A DNA stretch of 19,384 bases from VBAS01 sp964581455 (GTDB lineage: Bacteria > Bacteroidota > Bacteroidia > Chitinophagales > Chitinophagaceae): the NCBI GenBank assembly GCA_964581455.1, contig CAZOOT010000059.1, positions 1-19,384 on the forward strand, read 5' to 3'. The notes under the pieces are model-generated. The model was not told where the DNA came from and did not search any database. It was given only the letters and a program-made list of their open reading frames with translations. Position 1 is the stretch's first letter; every line of letters begins with the position of its first letter. The position numbers were made by a program, and so were the translations under genes. Of this stretch, positions 1 through 7,915 are shown piece after piece.

Positions 1-195
1 GGTGTTTGTTGTAATGTTTTCAATTACGGGCTTACTCCGAAATTTATTCCCAGTTTTTCATGGGGAAGTGAAGCCTTGCAAAGGTACCAGATTGAAAAAG
101 CAATTCTTGATATTGAATGCTGGAAAAAATTAAAGGGACAAGCTGTTTCAGCTGATGAAATAAAGATTTTAGAATACATTTATAAAAACCATTAA
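1..195 (+). CDS. C-terminal end of a GlmU-like sugar nucleotidyltransferase (5' truncated by window edge)
   Basis: Frame 1 is open from the first base to a TAA at 193-195 and gives 64 residues. The stretch CNVFNYGLTPKFIPSFSWG resembles the tail of the Bacteroidota 'putative sugar nucleotidyltransferase' family, which is related to the GlmU N-terminal domain plus a short left-handed beta-helix. In those proteins a similar '(C/G)N(V/L)FG.G..PKF(I/V)PSFSWG' segment lies near the end and is followed by a short helix, as here. The catalytic N-terminus lies outside the window, so substrate and activity cannot be judged. Only 9 bases separate it from tpiA, which suggests co-transcription. The assignment rests on memory of the family tail. 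Confidence 0.6.
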   Translation, partial: GVCCNVFNYGLTPKFIPSFSWGSEALQRYQIEKAILDIECWKKLKGQAVSADEIKILEYIYKNH

Positions 196-204
196 TCAAC
201 AACA

Positions 205-966
205 ATGAGGACACAAATTGCCGCTGCAAACTGGAAAATGAATTTAACCTATCAGCAGGGAGAAAAACTTTTGGACGAAATATTAGGAGCAGAAATTAAG
301 CTGGGTGATCACCAGAAAACTTTATTTGCGGTTCCCTATCCTTACCTCATAATGACCAGAAGTGAAGTAGGTGAGGAGAAGAATTATTATGCTGCCGCAC
401 AAAATTGCAATCATAATAAATCCGGGGCTTACACAGGAGAAATATCAGCGGAAATGATCCATTCATTAAAGATCAATTATTGTATTGTGGGTCACAGTGA
501 ACGCCGGGAGTATTTTGCTGAATCAAACGTTGATTTGGAAAAAAAGGTTAACCGCTGCCTGGAAAATTATATCACACCAATATTTTGCTGTGGCGAAGCA
601 TTGGAAATCCGTGAAGCTGGTTCGCAAAATGATTTTGTTGAAAAGCAACTCCGGGAATCACTTTTTCATTTAAGCTCAGAAAAAATAAGCCAGGTAGTTA
701 TTGCATACGAACCTATATGGGCTATTGGAACCGGAAAAACTGCATCCACAGATCAAGCCCAGGAAATGCATGCCCATATCAGGTCTGTCATTGCAGGAAA
801 ATATGGTGATGATATTGCAAATAAAATTTCCATATTATATGGGGGAAGTGTAAAAGCAAATAATGCTAAAGAAATTTTTGGTTGCCCGGATGTGGATGGC
901 GGACTTGTGGGAGGGGCTTCCCTGGTTGCAGCAGATTTTATTGAAATAATCCGGTCGCTGAAATAA
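205..966 (+). CDS. tpiA: Triosephosphate isomerase
   Basis: Cytosolic glycolytic enzyme that interconverts dihydroxyacetone phosphate and glyceraldehyde-3-phosphate. At 253 residues it has the normal TIM-barrel length. The active-site residues are all visible: N9 and K11 in AANWKMN, the electrophile H97 in IVGHSERR, the base E169 in AYEPIWAIGTGKTA, and the flexible loop 6 (about 174-181). The phosphate-binding YGGSV (212-216) and the C-terminal DGGLVGGASL (231-240) are also present. The ATG at 205 starts directly at the conserved first beta-strand, so no longer start is needed. It sits 9 bases after the nucleotidyltransferase and 5 bases before the flippase gene, an unusual place for a glycolytic gene but compatible with an operon. 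Confidence 0.97.
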   Translation: MRTQIAAANWKMNLTYQQGEKLLDEILGAEIKLGDHQKTLFAVPYPYLIMTRSEVGEEKNYYAAAQNCNHNKSGAYTGEISAEMIHSLKINYCIVGHSERREYFAESNVDLEKKVNRCLENYITPIFCCGEALEIREAGSQNDFVEKQLRESLFHLSSEKISQVVIAYEPIWAIGTGKTASTDQAQEMHAHIRSVIAGKYGDDIANKISILYGGSVKANNAKEIFGCPDVDGGLVGGASLVAADFIEIIRSLK

Positions 967-971
967 GATTA

Positions 972-2249
972 ATGAAAGATTTTTTTAAAGCCGGGGTATA
1001 TCGTTTTATTTTTCTTGGATTCAATTTCCTTGTTGGACTATTTATTGCAGCCCTCGCAGGTGCAGAATTATTCGGAACGATCTCATTGATGATTGTAAAT
1101 GCAGCATTGCTTCATTTGTTAACCGCCTTTGGTGCTGACCAGGCAATTGTTTGGCATGGAGCCAGTAAAAAATTTGATAACAATAAATCATTTACATTCA
1201 CTTTCTTTTCCGGCTTATTGCAATTTGTCATATTTCTGCTGATTGCCATTATATTTTTTCAAGCTTCCCAAAAAACGCTTTTAATCAGTAACATTTCCAT
1301 AGATTATTTTTATCTGGAGTTGATTTATTTTTCAGGTCTTATATTTCTTGATAAGTATATTTCATTATTATACGCACAGCAAAAAGCCAGGGTCTGTAAT
1401 TTGATTTTAGCAGCAGTAACTCTAATTGCCGTAGTCATTCTGTCGTTAATTCGGTTCGGATATTTAAAATCAGAAATTGATCCATTGAGTTTCTTTTGCT
1501 TTCTTTCTTTTTTGCAAGCATGTTCAGTTGTCTTTCTATTTCATTTTAAAACTAAAATCAGCTTCTCCCATTTTAAAAAAGATGATCTCCATTCCTTTTT
1601 CCGGTTTTCAGGAATTGTTTTCATATCAAACCTGATTCAATTCCTGGCATACAGAACTGATTATTGGTTAATCAATTATTTTAAGGGTATTGACCAGGTT
1701 GGTGTGTATTCACAGGCAAATAAGTTTGCGGGATTGGTTTGGATCCTTCCTAATATCATTGCTGCTTTATTAATACCGGTTATGAGCCAGCCCGGATCCA
1801 GTATTAAAGAAAAAGAGATGACTGGAATTACAAGGCTTTTCAGTCTTCTTAATATAATTATTCTTGGATTTTTAGTACTCGTATCTTATCTGACCTACAG
1901 TTATTTTCTTCAGCCCGAGTATGAAAAAGGTTTTATCCCGATGCTTTATATGTTGCCGGGTTATTACTTCTTTTCAATATCAATTATACTGGCAGCTTAT
2001 TTTTCGGCAAAAAATCTTTTGTGGATAAACTTTGCAGGTTCTTCGATTTGTTTTATTTCCATTGTGGTGGCTGATTTGGTTTTAATACCCAGCATGGGAA
2101 TTAAAGGAGCTGCATGGGCTAATACGATAGCCTATGGCCTGGCTGCTGCTTTTACGATAAGTATGTTCCTGAAATATTCTAACTTAAGGATTGCAGACTT
2201 ATTTATTTTGAAAAAAAATGATTTTAAACAGTTTACTAAAATGCAGTAA
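972..2249 (+). CDS. Wzx-like polysaccharide flippase (MOP superfamily)
   Basis: A 425-residue, strongly hydrophobic protein with about 12 predicted membrane segments spread over the whole length. This is the size and pattern of the Wzx/RfbX/PST branch of the MOP exporter superfamily, which moves lipid-linked oligosaccharides across the inner membrane. The N-terminus (GVYRFIFLGFNFLVGLFIAA) and the later segment with IKGAAWANTIAYGLAAA are typical of the family: an early FLVG-like helix, and a GxxGAAxAT-like motif in the second half. Its stop overlaps the start of the next glycosyltransferase by one base (TAATG at 2247-2251), so translational coupling is likely. The transported glycan cannot be inferred. 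Other MOP transporters are possible but less likely in this company. Confidence 0.82.
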   Translation: MKDFFKAGVYRFIFLGFNFLVGLFIAALAGAELFGTISLMIVNAALLHLLTAFGADQAIVWHGASKKFDNNKSFTFTFFSGLLQFVIFLLIAIIFFQASQKTLLISNISIDYFYLELIYFSGLIFLDKYISLLYAQQKARVCNLILAAVTLIAVVILSLIRFGYLKSEIDPLSFFCFLSFLQACSVVFLFHFKTKISFSHFKKDDLHSFFRFSGIVFISNLIQFLAYRTDYWLINYFKGIDQVGVYSQANKFAGLVWILPNIIAALLIPVMSQPGSSIKEKEMTGITRLFSLLNIIILGFLVLVSYLTYSYFLQPEYEKGFIPMLYMLPGYYFFSISIILAAYFSAKNLLWINFAGSSICFISIVVADLVLIPSMGIKGAAWANTIAYGLAAAFTISMFLKYSNLRIADLFILKKNDFKQFTKMQ

Positions 2250-3424
2250 TGAGTACAGCAAAATCTCCGTCATCTGTTATCTGGTTACCGTCCTGGTATC
2301 CCAGCAAATTAGACGCATTTAGCGGTGATTTCATTCAGCGGCATGCAAAAGCCCTGTCTGCTTTTTTCCCGGTTCATGTATTTTATTTAGTAAGAGATAA
2401 AAATAAAATGGTGACTGATTCAGTAAGTATGGAAGAACAGCAATCAGGAAATCTTAAAGAAACAATTATATACTATTACAGTACAGAATTCCCGGTTAAA
2501 AAAATTGAAAGTTTATTATCAGCTATAAAGTATAAACGTCTTTTTAAAAATTATTTTATTAAATATTTTCTGGCAAATCAATTGCCATCAGGTGTTCATG
2601 TACATGTTCCCTTTAAAGCAGGTCTTATAGCTTTATGGCTGAAAAAAAAATACAGGCTGAATTATATAGTTACAGAGCACTGGGCCGGGTATGATCGGGT
2701 AAACCCTGAAAATTATTTTTCAAAGTCACCACTATTCAGGTATCTGACCAAAAAAGTTTTAGCTGAATCATTACTCGTTACCCCGGTTAGTGAAGATCTT
2801 GGCATGAAACTAACCGAATTAGTTCCTGGTATTAAAGTCAGGGTTATTCCAAATACTGTGGATACAAGTCTTTTTTATTATGAAAAATCAGAACAGAATA
2901 TATTTCGGTTTATTCATTATGTTTCAGTGGCAAAGTTTCAAAAAAATACTGAAGGGTTAATCCGGGCTTTTTCAGTATTAGTTAAGTCATTTAAAAATTG
3001 GGAATGTATTTTATATGGGAATGCCAGTAAGCATTTAAGAAAATTAGTAGCGGAATTTGATTTGGAGAATAACATAAAATTTACAGGGGAAATTCCCTAT
3101 GAGAAAGTGGCTGAATGGGTGAGGTCTTCATCTGCTTTTGTAGCTTTCAGCAATTTTGAAAACCAACCCTGCAGTATTTTGGAAGCCCTATGTTGTGGCT
3201 TGCCTGTAATTTCAACAAATGTGGGTGGGATAAAAGAAATTATTAATGAAGAAAACGGAGTACTGGTTGAACCTCAAAATGAAAATGAATTAACTACTGC
3301 TTTGAAATATATGATTGAAAACAGTTTTCATTTTGACAGAAGTACAATTGCAAACAACGCCCAAGGCAATTATAGTTTTAATGCAATAGGCAAGGAGTTA
3401 AGTTCTCTTTATACCAATAACTGA
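2249..3424 (+). CDS. Glycosyltransferase family 4 (GT-B fold)
   Basis: 391 residues. The N-terminus (WLPSWYPSKLDAFSGDFIQRH) is the opening usual for Bacteroidota GT4 enzymes, with 'SWYP' and then the 'GxFxxxHA' acceptor-side helix. The C-terminal donor-binding half contains the ExxxxxxE-like stretch CSILEALCCGLPVISTNVGG followed by the nucleotide-sugar-facing segment ENGVLV. It has no signal peptide or membrane helix, so it probably acts at the cytoplasmic face on a lipid-linked or protein acceptor. The start overlaps the flippase stop by one base. Sugar donor and acceptor are unknown. The TGA at 3422-3424 directly abuts the stop codon of the convergent gene, leaving no room for a private terminator. 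Confidence 0.9.
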   Translation: MSTAKSPSSVIWLPSWYPSKLDAFSGDFIQRHAKALSAFFPVHVFYLVRDKNKMVTDSVSMEEQQSGNLKETIIYYYSTEFPVKKIESLLSAIKYKRLFKNYFIKYFLANQLPSGVHVHVPFKAGLIALWLKKKYRLNYIVTEHWAGYDRVNPENYFSKSPLFRYLTKKVLAESLLVTPVSEDLGMKLTELVPGIKVRVIPNTVDTSLFYYEKSEQNIFRFIHYVSVAKFQKNTEGLIRAFSVLVKSFKNWECILYGNASKHLRKLVAEFDLENNIKFTGEIPYEKVAEWVRSSSAFVAFSNFENQPCSILEALCCGLPVISTNVGGIKEIINEENGVLVEPQNENELTTALKYMIENSFHFDRSTIANNAQGNYSFNAIGKELSSLYTNN

Positions 3425-3685
3425 TTAATTCCCTTTTAATTTATTTACAAGATCAACATATTCCTGCATGGCCATTTCTTTTGATTTTCCCTTTAATGAG
3501 GACCAGGCATCATGTTTTACCTTATTCACAAAATCAAAAGGGTTGGAAGGAGGCTCAGTATTTATATCACCTTCTGTTGATTGTTTGTATAAGGAATATA
3601 ATTGAAGTAAAATATCATTAGAGGGCTTTTCACTTAATGACTTGCTATTGGTGATGGCTTCATCAAATTGTTGTTTCAGATCCAT
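3425..3685 (-). CDS. Acyl-CoA-binding protein (ACBP)
   Basis: 86 residues, the classic single-domain ACBP length: a four-helix cytosolic protein that binds long-chain acyl-CoA thioesters. The ligand-contact residues known from eukaryotic ACBP are present: Y30 and Y33-K34 in LLQLYSLYKQSTEGD, K57 in VKHDAWSSLKGKS, and Y76 in AMQEYVDLV. Standalone ACBP is common in eukaryotes and patchy in bacteria, but it recurs in Bacteroidota. It is monocistronic here: the convergent GT4 gene ends at the adjacent base and a divergent gene starts 93 bases away. Its role in this cell (acyl-CoA pool or transport) is inference. Confidence 0.93.
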   Translation of the reverse strand: MDLKQQFDEAITNSKSLSEKPSNDILLQLYSLYKQSTEGDINTEPPSNPFDFVNKVKHDAWSSLKGKSKEMAMQEYVDLVNKLKGN

Positions 3686-3778
3686 GTCTTTAGTTTTACT
3701 GAAATTAAGTTTCTTTGTGCAGGCTAAAAAAGATTTTTGTGTAAATCCTGATTATTCAATTTTTAACATTTTCATTTT

Positions 3779-4285
3779 ATGAAATACATTTTCATCTTCT
3801 TGCTATTTCTTTTTTCCAATAGTTTTTATTCATATGGGCAAACAAACAATTTACAGGAGGAAATCAACGAGCAGGTCTGGAAACCATTTATTCATTCTTT
3901 TAATGCAAGAGATGAAAAAGGATTCAGCCAGGTGCACAGCAAGGATGTTGTAAGGGTAAACCAGGATAATCAGAGAATTTTGGTATTTAATGAATACTTT
4001 AAACTTAATCCGGATAATATTAAACCGATGATAAATGAGTGGAATAGGAATATTGAATTGAGATTTACGCAAAGAATTGCTTCCGGGATGAATGCTTTTG
4101 AAGTAGGTTATTATAAAACCTCAAATACAAATACCAAAACCGGAGAAGTCAGATCCAGCTTCGGAAAATTTCATGTTTTACTTAAAAAAGAAAATGGAAG
4201 CTGGAAAATTTTGATGGATGCCGATACCTCTGTTGGCGTAGAGGAAGAGATGTTTGTGAATGCTGATCCGCTTGAAAAGAAATAA
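3779..4285 (+). CDS. Secreted NTF2-like (SnoaL/DUF4440-type) protein
   Basis: 168 residues with an N-terminal signal peptide (MKYIFIFLLFLFSNSFYSYG, cut probably just before or after Q21). It is followed by a domain of about 130 residues that fits the NTF2-like cone fold: an initial helix with WKPFIHSFNARDEKGFSQVH, then the end strands FHVLLKKENGSWKILMDAD, where 'W.I..D.' is the usual final strand. Members of this superfamily are often ligand-binding or steroid-isomerase-like, but no catalytic pair is evident, so no reaction is assigned. It is probably periplasmic. The DUF2784 gene follows after 19 bases on the same strand and may be co-transcribed. Confidence 0.7.
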   Translation: MKYIFIFLLFLFSNSFYSYGQTNNLQEEINEQVWKPFIHSFNARDEKGFSQVHSKDVVRVNQDNQRILVFNEYFKLNPDNIKPMINEWNRNIELRFTQRIASGMNAFEVGYYKTSNTNTKTGEVRSSFGKFHVLLKKENGSWKILMDADTSVGVEEEMFVNADPLEKK

Positions 4286-4304
4286 ATTTTAAATTCCTTG
4301 TTTC

Positions 4305-4697
4305 ATGAATGAATTCCTGAATCTTTTTTTCTTTTTTTTTCATACAGCCATTATGCTTTTCAACAGCCTTGGATGGATATGGAAAAAAACCAGGAGATGG
4401 AACCTGATTACTTTATTGCTTACAGCGGGGTCGTGGTTCATACTTGGAATTTGGTATGGCTGGGGTTATTGCTTATGTACAGACTGGCATTGGCAGGTTA
4501 GAGAAAATTTAGGTTTGTTTGACCAATCTTTTTCCTATGTACATTTTCTGTTATTAAAAATAACCGGGCTGAATATTAATACAGGTCTTGTAGATACAGT
4601 TACGGTAATAGTTTTTTTTCTTAGCCTGGTGCTTAGTGTGGGACTTAATATCTGGGATTATAGAAAATCAAAATTGATTAAGATGACAAAACCCTAA
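4305..4697 (+). CDS. DUF2784 family membrane protein
   Basis: 130 residues with three to four hydrophobic segments (about 4-22, 34-50, 76-88 and 97-116). The motif YGWGYCLCTDWHWQVRENLG (residues 51-70) is the hallmark of DUF2784, in which a 'GxCxLTDWHWxxR' loop follows the second helix. Function is unknown for the family. The two cysteines (C56, C58) and the DWHW group on one loop could bind a metal or haem, but this is inference. The 5' end is unusually T-rich (runs of seven and eight T) and encodes LFFFFFH. Its TAA overlaps the TAG of the convergent small gene by three bases. Confidence 0.75.
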   Translation: MNEFLNLFFFFFHTAIMLFNSLGWIWKKTRRWNLITLLLTAGSWFILGIWYGWGYCLCTDWHWQVRENLGLFDQSFSYVHFLLLKITGLNINTGLVDTVTVIVFFLSLVLSVGLNIWDYRKSKLIKMTKP

Positions 4698-4912
4698 TCT
4701 ATGAGTTCCTGCATTTCTAAATTATTTTGTTTTTTCACTTTAACATGCAATAACCGGCTTAGTAACCTGGTTCCTTTTTTAATAGCCAAACCATATTTTT
4801 TTTCTCCGGCAGCAGTCTTGAAATCTGACAATGCTGCGTCCAGCTTTGTATAGATCATATTCCGGATCTCTTTTTTCCGGGTTGACTTTTTTTCATTTTT
4901 TTGCTTTCCCAT
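4694..4912 (-). CDS. Small basic hypothetical protein
   Basis: 72 residues, not recognised. The first 17 residues are highly charged (MGKQKNEKKSTRKKEIR) and the rest looks helical, with a KLDAALSDFKTAAGEKKYG core and a second basic helix KKGTRLLSRLLHVKVKK. It has no signal peptide, membrane helix or cysteine. Lysine-rich short proteins of this kind occur across Chitinophagaceae-type genomes and could bind nucleic acid or ribosomes, but that is inference from charge alone. The protein-like composition, the tidy tail-to-tail junction with the DUF2784 gene (stops overlapping in CTAA, 4694-4697) and a 173-base gap upstream support a real gene. Confidence 0.55.
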   Translation of the reverse strand: MGKQKNEKKSTRKKEIRNMIYTKLDAALSDFKTAAGEKKYGLAIKKGTRLLSRLLHVKVKKQNNLEMQELID

Positions 4913-5085
4913 AAATCATGGTATTTGACCAGAAAGATATGAAATGCTTTGAAAAATATGAATGATTTTTTTATTGAATATGAGTCAAAAATGCAGTAAA
5001 TAAAAGAAAAATATTGTTTTAGTTCTTAAAAGTTGTGATAATTCAATGAATATAAATAGTACATTTAGTTACTAAATCAAAAGCA

Positions 5086-5442
5086 ATGAGAAAGTTTTCC
5101 GTAATATTATTTCTTGCATTTCTATCTTTCATGCTCTACAATTGCAGTTCCGCAAAAAGAGCTTCGGCTTCCCAAAAAGCAGCTAAAACAACCTATACCG
5201 GCCATTTGTCAGAAATCATTGCTGCAAACTGTGCCCCATGTCATATACCTGAAAAAGGCGGAAACAAAAAGGCATTTGACAATTATACCAATGTAAAAAC
5301 AGATATTGATGAAATGATCCGCAGGATTGAATTGGAACCGACAGTTCGGGGTTTCATGCCATTCAAAAAAACAGAAAAACTTCCGGCTGAAGTAATTGCT
5401 GCTTTTAAACAATGGAAGACCGACGGTATGCTGGAAAACTGA
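5086..5442 (+). CDS. Monohaem c-type cytochrome-like lipoprotein
   Basis: 118 residues. The N-terminus is a lipoprotein signal (hydrophobic residues 5-18, lipobox LYNC with C20, then SS). The mature protein carries one covalent haem site, CAPCH (C49-H53), and a candidate distal ligand M91 in RGFMPFKK. The segment between and after these (PAEVIAAFKQWKTDGMLE) matches the C-terminal helix of small class I cytochrome c domains ('I..W...G'). It should be anchored in the periplasm or at the outer membrane and carry electrons, but the partner is unknown. The DedA gene follows on the same strand with an 81-base gap. Confidence 0.85.
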   Translation: MRKFSVILFLAFLSFMLYNCSSAKRASASQKAAKTTYTGHLSEIIAANCAPCHIPEKGGNKKAFDNYTNVKTDIDEMIRRIELEPTVRGFMPFKKTEKLPAEVIAAFKQWKTDGMLEN

Positions 5443-5523
5443 TCTGAAGTATAGTTGGCCTGTTCATCAATTGAATTCTTACCGGCAATTGTTAAGTTCT
5501 TTTTTTTTAAAAAAGGGGCGAAC

Positions 5524-6141
5524 ATGATAAATTATTTCCTGTTTTTATTTGACGCAGAATCATTGATCAGGTATGGGGGTTTGCTGCTCATCTTTCTGAT
5601 AGTATTTGGCAGTACTGGTTTATTCTTTTGTTTTTTTCTTCCAACCGGTGCAGTTTTATTTGCATCCGGGATTATGACGGCATCGGGTAGTCTTCCACAA
5701 AATATTTTCACAGTTTCGAGCCTGTTGATTCTTGCTTCCATATTGGGTAATCTTTCAGGATATTGGTTTGGCTGGAAAGCAGGGCCCCTATTATACAGGA
5801 AAAAAGACTCAATATTTTTTAAGCAAAAACATTTGAAAACGGCGGAATTATTTTATAAAAAATACGGTTGGCTGGCATTGACTTTGGGCTTGTACTTACC
5901 TATCGTGAGAACATTTTCCCCAATCATTGCCGGGCTGGTGAAAGTGAATTTACGTCGGTTTATTTTACTTATTGTTTCAGGCTCTGTGATCTGGATATTG
6001 AGCTTTGTTTTAGCCGGATATTTTATTGGCAGCAGACCAGTCTTAAAACCCTGGTTGAATTATATTGTAATTGGTTTTATCCTGGTTATAACAGTCCCAC
6101 TCCTGATCCGGATTATAAAAGAAATGAAAAAGCAGAGATAA
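5524..6141 (+). CDS. DedA family (SNARE-associated/VTT domain) inner-membrane protein
   Basis: 205 residues from the ATG at 5524. A TTG at 5455 would add 23 residues, but the ATG is preferred because AAAAAAGGGG ends five bases before it and the protein then starts at the family's usual first helix. Diagnostic parts are the re-entrant segment FFCFFLPTGAVLFASG, the GNLSGYWFGWKAGPLLY helix, and the signature YLPIVRTFSPIIAGLVKVNLRRF with its conserved arginines, followed by a final helix pair. DedA/VTT proteins are linked to lipid scrambling and recycling of polyprenyl carriers such as undecaprenyl phosphate. That would suit the glycan genes nearby, but the exact activity here is inference. Confidence 0.88.
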   Translation: MINYFLFLFDAESLIRYGGLLLIFLIVFGSTGLFFCFFLPTGAVLFASGIMTASGSLPQNIFTVSSLLILASILGNLSGYWFGWKAGPLLYRKKDSIFFKQKHLKTAELFYKKYGWLALTLGLYLPIVRTFSPIIAGLVKVNLRRFILLIVSGSVIWILSFVLAGYFIGSRPVLKPWLNYIVIGFILVITVPLLIRIIKEMKKQR

Positions 6142-6186
6142 TTTCCTGCCATTAATTTTTTTATTGTAAAAAGTTAAATACTTCTT

Positions 6187-6699
6187 CTATATCATTTTTT
6201 CAAGAATGATCATTTCTAAATTCATGACAGGAGTGCTTGAGCTTTCTTCCACTGGAAAAGGTACAGTTTCTCCGGTCCTGTTATAACCATGCCGTTCATA
6301 CCAGGCTATCAGCTCTGTCCGGACTGAAATAACAGTCATAAAAACAGAAGAGCAACGCTGGTCTTTTGCATGCTCTTCGGCAGCTTTCAAAAAATGTTTA
6401 CCGATTCCCATTCCCTGAACTTTCGGAGATACTGAAAGCATACCCAGGTATAGTTTATTTTCTTTTTTCTGAAGGAAAACACAGCCTGTGATCATTTGCT
6501 GATCATTTATGTACTTGAGGAAAACAGCTTCCGTTGTATTGAATAGTTCTCTGATTTTTGCTTCATCTGTTCTTTTATTTCCAAGGAAAAGATCAGCTTC
6601 AGATGTCCATCCTGATTTCGATCCTTCGCCACGGTAAGAATTATCAAGTAATGTAACTATTGCTGGGCTATCGTCAATATTGGCTTTTAATATTGGCAT
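6187..6699 (-). CDS. GNAT-family N-acetyltransferase
   Basis: 170 residues with a single GNAT domain. Motif A is clear: strand LYLGMLSVSPKVQ, then the acetyl-CoA pyrophosphate-binding loop QGMGIG (95-100) and the helix KHFLKAAEEHA. Motif B follows as AWYERHGYNRTGE (132-144), with the conserved tyrosine and 'GF/Y' turn. It should transfer an acetyl group from acetyl-CoA to an unknown amine acceptor in the cytosol. It is convergent with the DedA gene (45-base gap) and 107 bases from the DinB-like gene upstream. The start at 6699 leaves four residues before the first beta-strand, normal for the family. Confidence 0.85.
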   Translation of the reverse strand: MPILKANIDDSPAIVTLLDNSYRGEGSKSGWTSEADLFLGNKRTDEAKIRELFNTTEAVFLKYINDQQMITGCVFLQKKENKLYLGMLSVSPKVQGMGIGKHFLKAAEEHAKDQRCSSVFMTVISVRTELIAWYERHGYNRTGETVPFPVEESSSTPVMNLEMIILEKMI

Positions 6700-6806
6700 G
6701 GGTTGAAATTAATATTTTTGTTTAATGAGTAAACAAAGAAAGTTGAATAATCCGGATAGCTGTGGGTTTACAACTTTTTTAGTCCAGAGTAATCTATACA
6801 CATAGC

Positions 6807-7262
6807 TTAGCGGGGAGATTCTGTTTTGGAAAATAGTTGTTTTAAATGATGTTCTAAATGCTGTACATAGTCAACTATTAAAAACTCCAGCGTTAAAAAT
6901 TCGCTTCCAACTTTGACTTGCCTGGTTAAATTATTTTTTGGTATCCGTATTATAATTTCTAAAAGTTGTTTGTTGTAAATCGTCCAGAAAGAAATTAATT
7001 GTCTGCTGTCAATTAGTTGATGATAGCTGAACTCATTCCATTTGTTTTGATCATATTTTATTGCAGGACCATCTTCAAATTGGCCACGAACAAATCTTTG
7101 ATGATTGTTGGTTGCACTGTCAATTAAATGTCCAAGTATTTCTTTCTTACTCCACTTTTTTGATTCCGGTTTATAGGAAAATTCAGTCTCGGAAATCTCT
7201 GCCAAAAGTTCCGGAACTGTTTTCAAAATTTGATCAAGCCGCTCAACAGATTGTTCAATCAT
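6807..7262 (-). CDS. DinB-like four-helix-bundle protein (DinB_2 type)
   Basis: 151 residues. The helical pattern and the histidine triad of the DinB/YfiT superfamily are visible: H45 in WSKKEILGHLIDSATNNHQRF, and H135 with H138 or H139 in YVQHLEHHLKQL. In this superfamily the three histidines bind a divalent metal, and some members are thiol-dependent S-transferases. No specific reaction can be assigned. The segment KWSKKEILGHLIDS is typical of the DinB_2 branch. It lies 47 bases downstream of the DUF2165 gene on the same strand and could share its transcript. Confidence 0.82.
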   Translation of the reverse strand: MIEQSVERLDQILKTVPELLAEISETEFSYKPESKKWSKKEILGHLIDSATNNHQRFVRGQFEDGPAIKYDQNKWNEFSYHQLIDSRQLISFWTIYNKQLLEIIIRIPKNNLTRQVKVGSEFLTLEFLIVDYVQHLEHHLKQLFSKTESPR

Positions 7263-7309
7263 ACTGTAATTATTTTCTGGCTCATTTTTGTTTTAAAAAT
7301 TTCATCAAA

Positions 7310-7795
7310 CTAATCATCATGCTGATTCAGGTATATCAAAAAAAGCAAAAAACAAATAGTTAATAAAAATGCTGTGTTCTGACCGTTCCATTTTTCCGAT
7401 TGCCACATTAAAAACCATTCACCTCCAACTGTAATAAACATGCCAAACCAAAGGATGACACCAAGAGACAGGCCGTTAATGAGTAATTTTTTTGAATGAT
7501 TAAATTCAGCCGGACCCGATTTCAAATTTTTTATCATTCTAAAAACTCCGGTTATAACCAATACAGCAATTGTTAATTCCCATGCAATAATGAACAAGTA
7601 CATGATGTGCTGAAGAATTTCACTATTGACAGAACGCCACCCGGTTTTTTCCTTTGAAAACACATCTTCCATACCCGAAACCATTTGTACAAATTGAAAA
7701 TTCGTATTATAATCAGTCAGGTTGTTGAAACAGACAAAGGACATATAAAGGCCTATTGTTGCGCCAAAGAGTATTTTGATCTGCCTGATGTTCAT
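7310..7795 (-). CDS. DUF2165 family small integral membrane protein
   Basis: 161 residues with four hydrophobic segments, at about 8-24, 64-84, 108-128 and 140-156. The pattern of a first helix followed by FNNLTDYNTNFQFVQMVSGMEDVF, a second helix with AWELTIAVLVITG, and a final GGEWFLMWQSEKWNGQNTAF loop matches DUF2165. In that family 'NxTDYxxNFxFVxHVxxMD' and 'GGExFxMWQS..WNGQ' are the two conserved blocks. Function is unknown. The gene starts about 270 bases from lepA, which is transcribed in the opposite direction. Confidence 0.82.
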   Translation of the reverse strand: MNIRQIKILFGATIGLYMSFVCFNNLTDYNTNFQFVQMVSGMEDVFSKEKTGWRSVNSEILQHIMYLFIIAWELTIAVLVITGVFRMIKNLKSGPAEFNHSKKLLINGLSLGVILWFGMFITVGGEWFLMWQSEKWNGQNTAFLLTICFLLFLIYLNQHDD

Positions 7796-7915
7796 TTTAT
7801 TTTGATCCTGATGAATCGGACATGAGTTTTGCTGACCGGAATACTAATATAGAGATATTAATCAAAAGATAAATTGTAAGAGTAAAGCTGAATAGCGAAC
7901 TGAACATACAAGTGA

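Noticed and set aside
4324..4340. T7 and T8 runs at the start of the DUF2784 gene as a phase-variation switch
   Set aside because: Runs this short are common in AT-rich genomes and simply encode the phenylalanines of the first membrane helix.
5060..5067. TACATTTA as a -7 box for the cytochrome lipoprotein gene
   Set aside because: It lacks the final G, the nearest TTG is 24 bases upstream, and the leader would be only about a dozen bases.
5455..5523. A longer DedA protein starting at TTG 5455
   Set aside because: The extra 23 residues do not fit the family N-terminus and the ATG at 5524 has a well-spaced AAAAGGGG.
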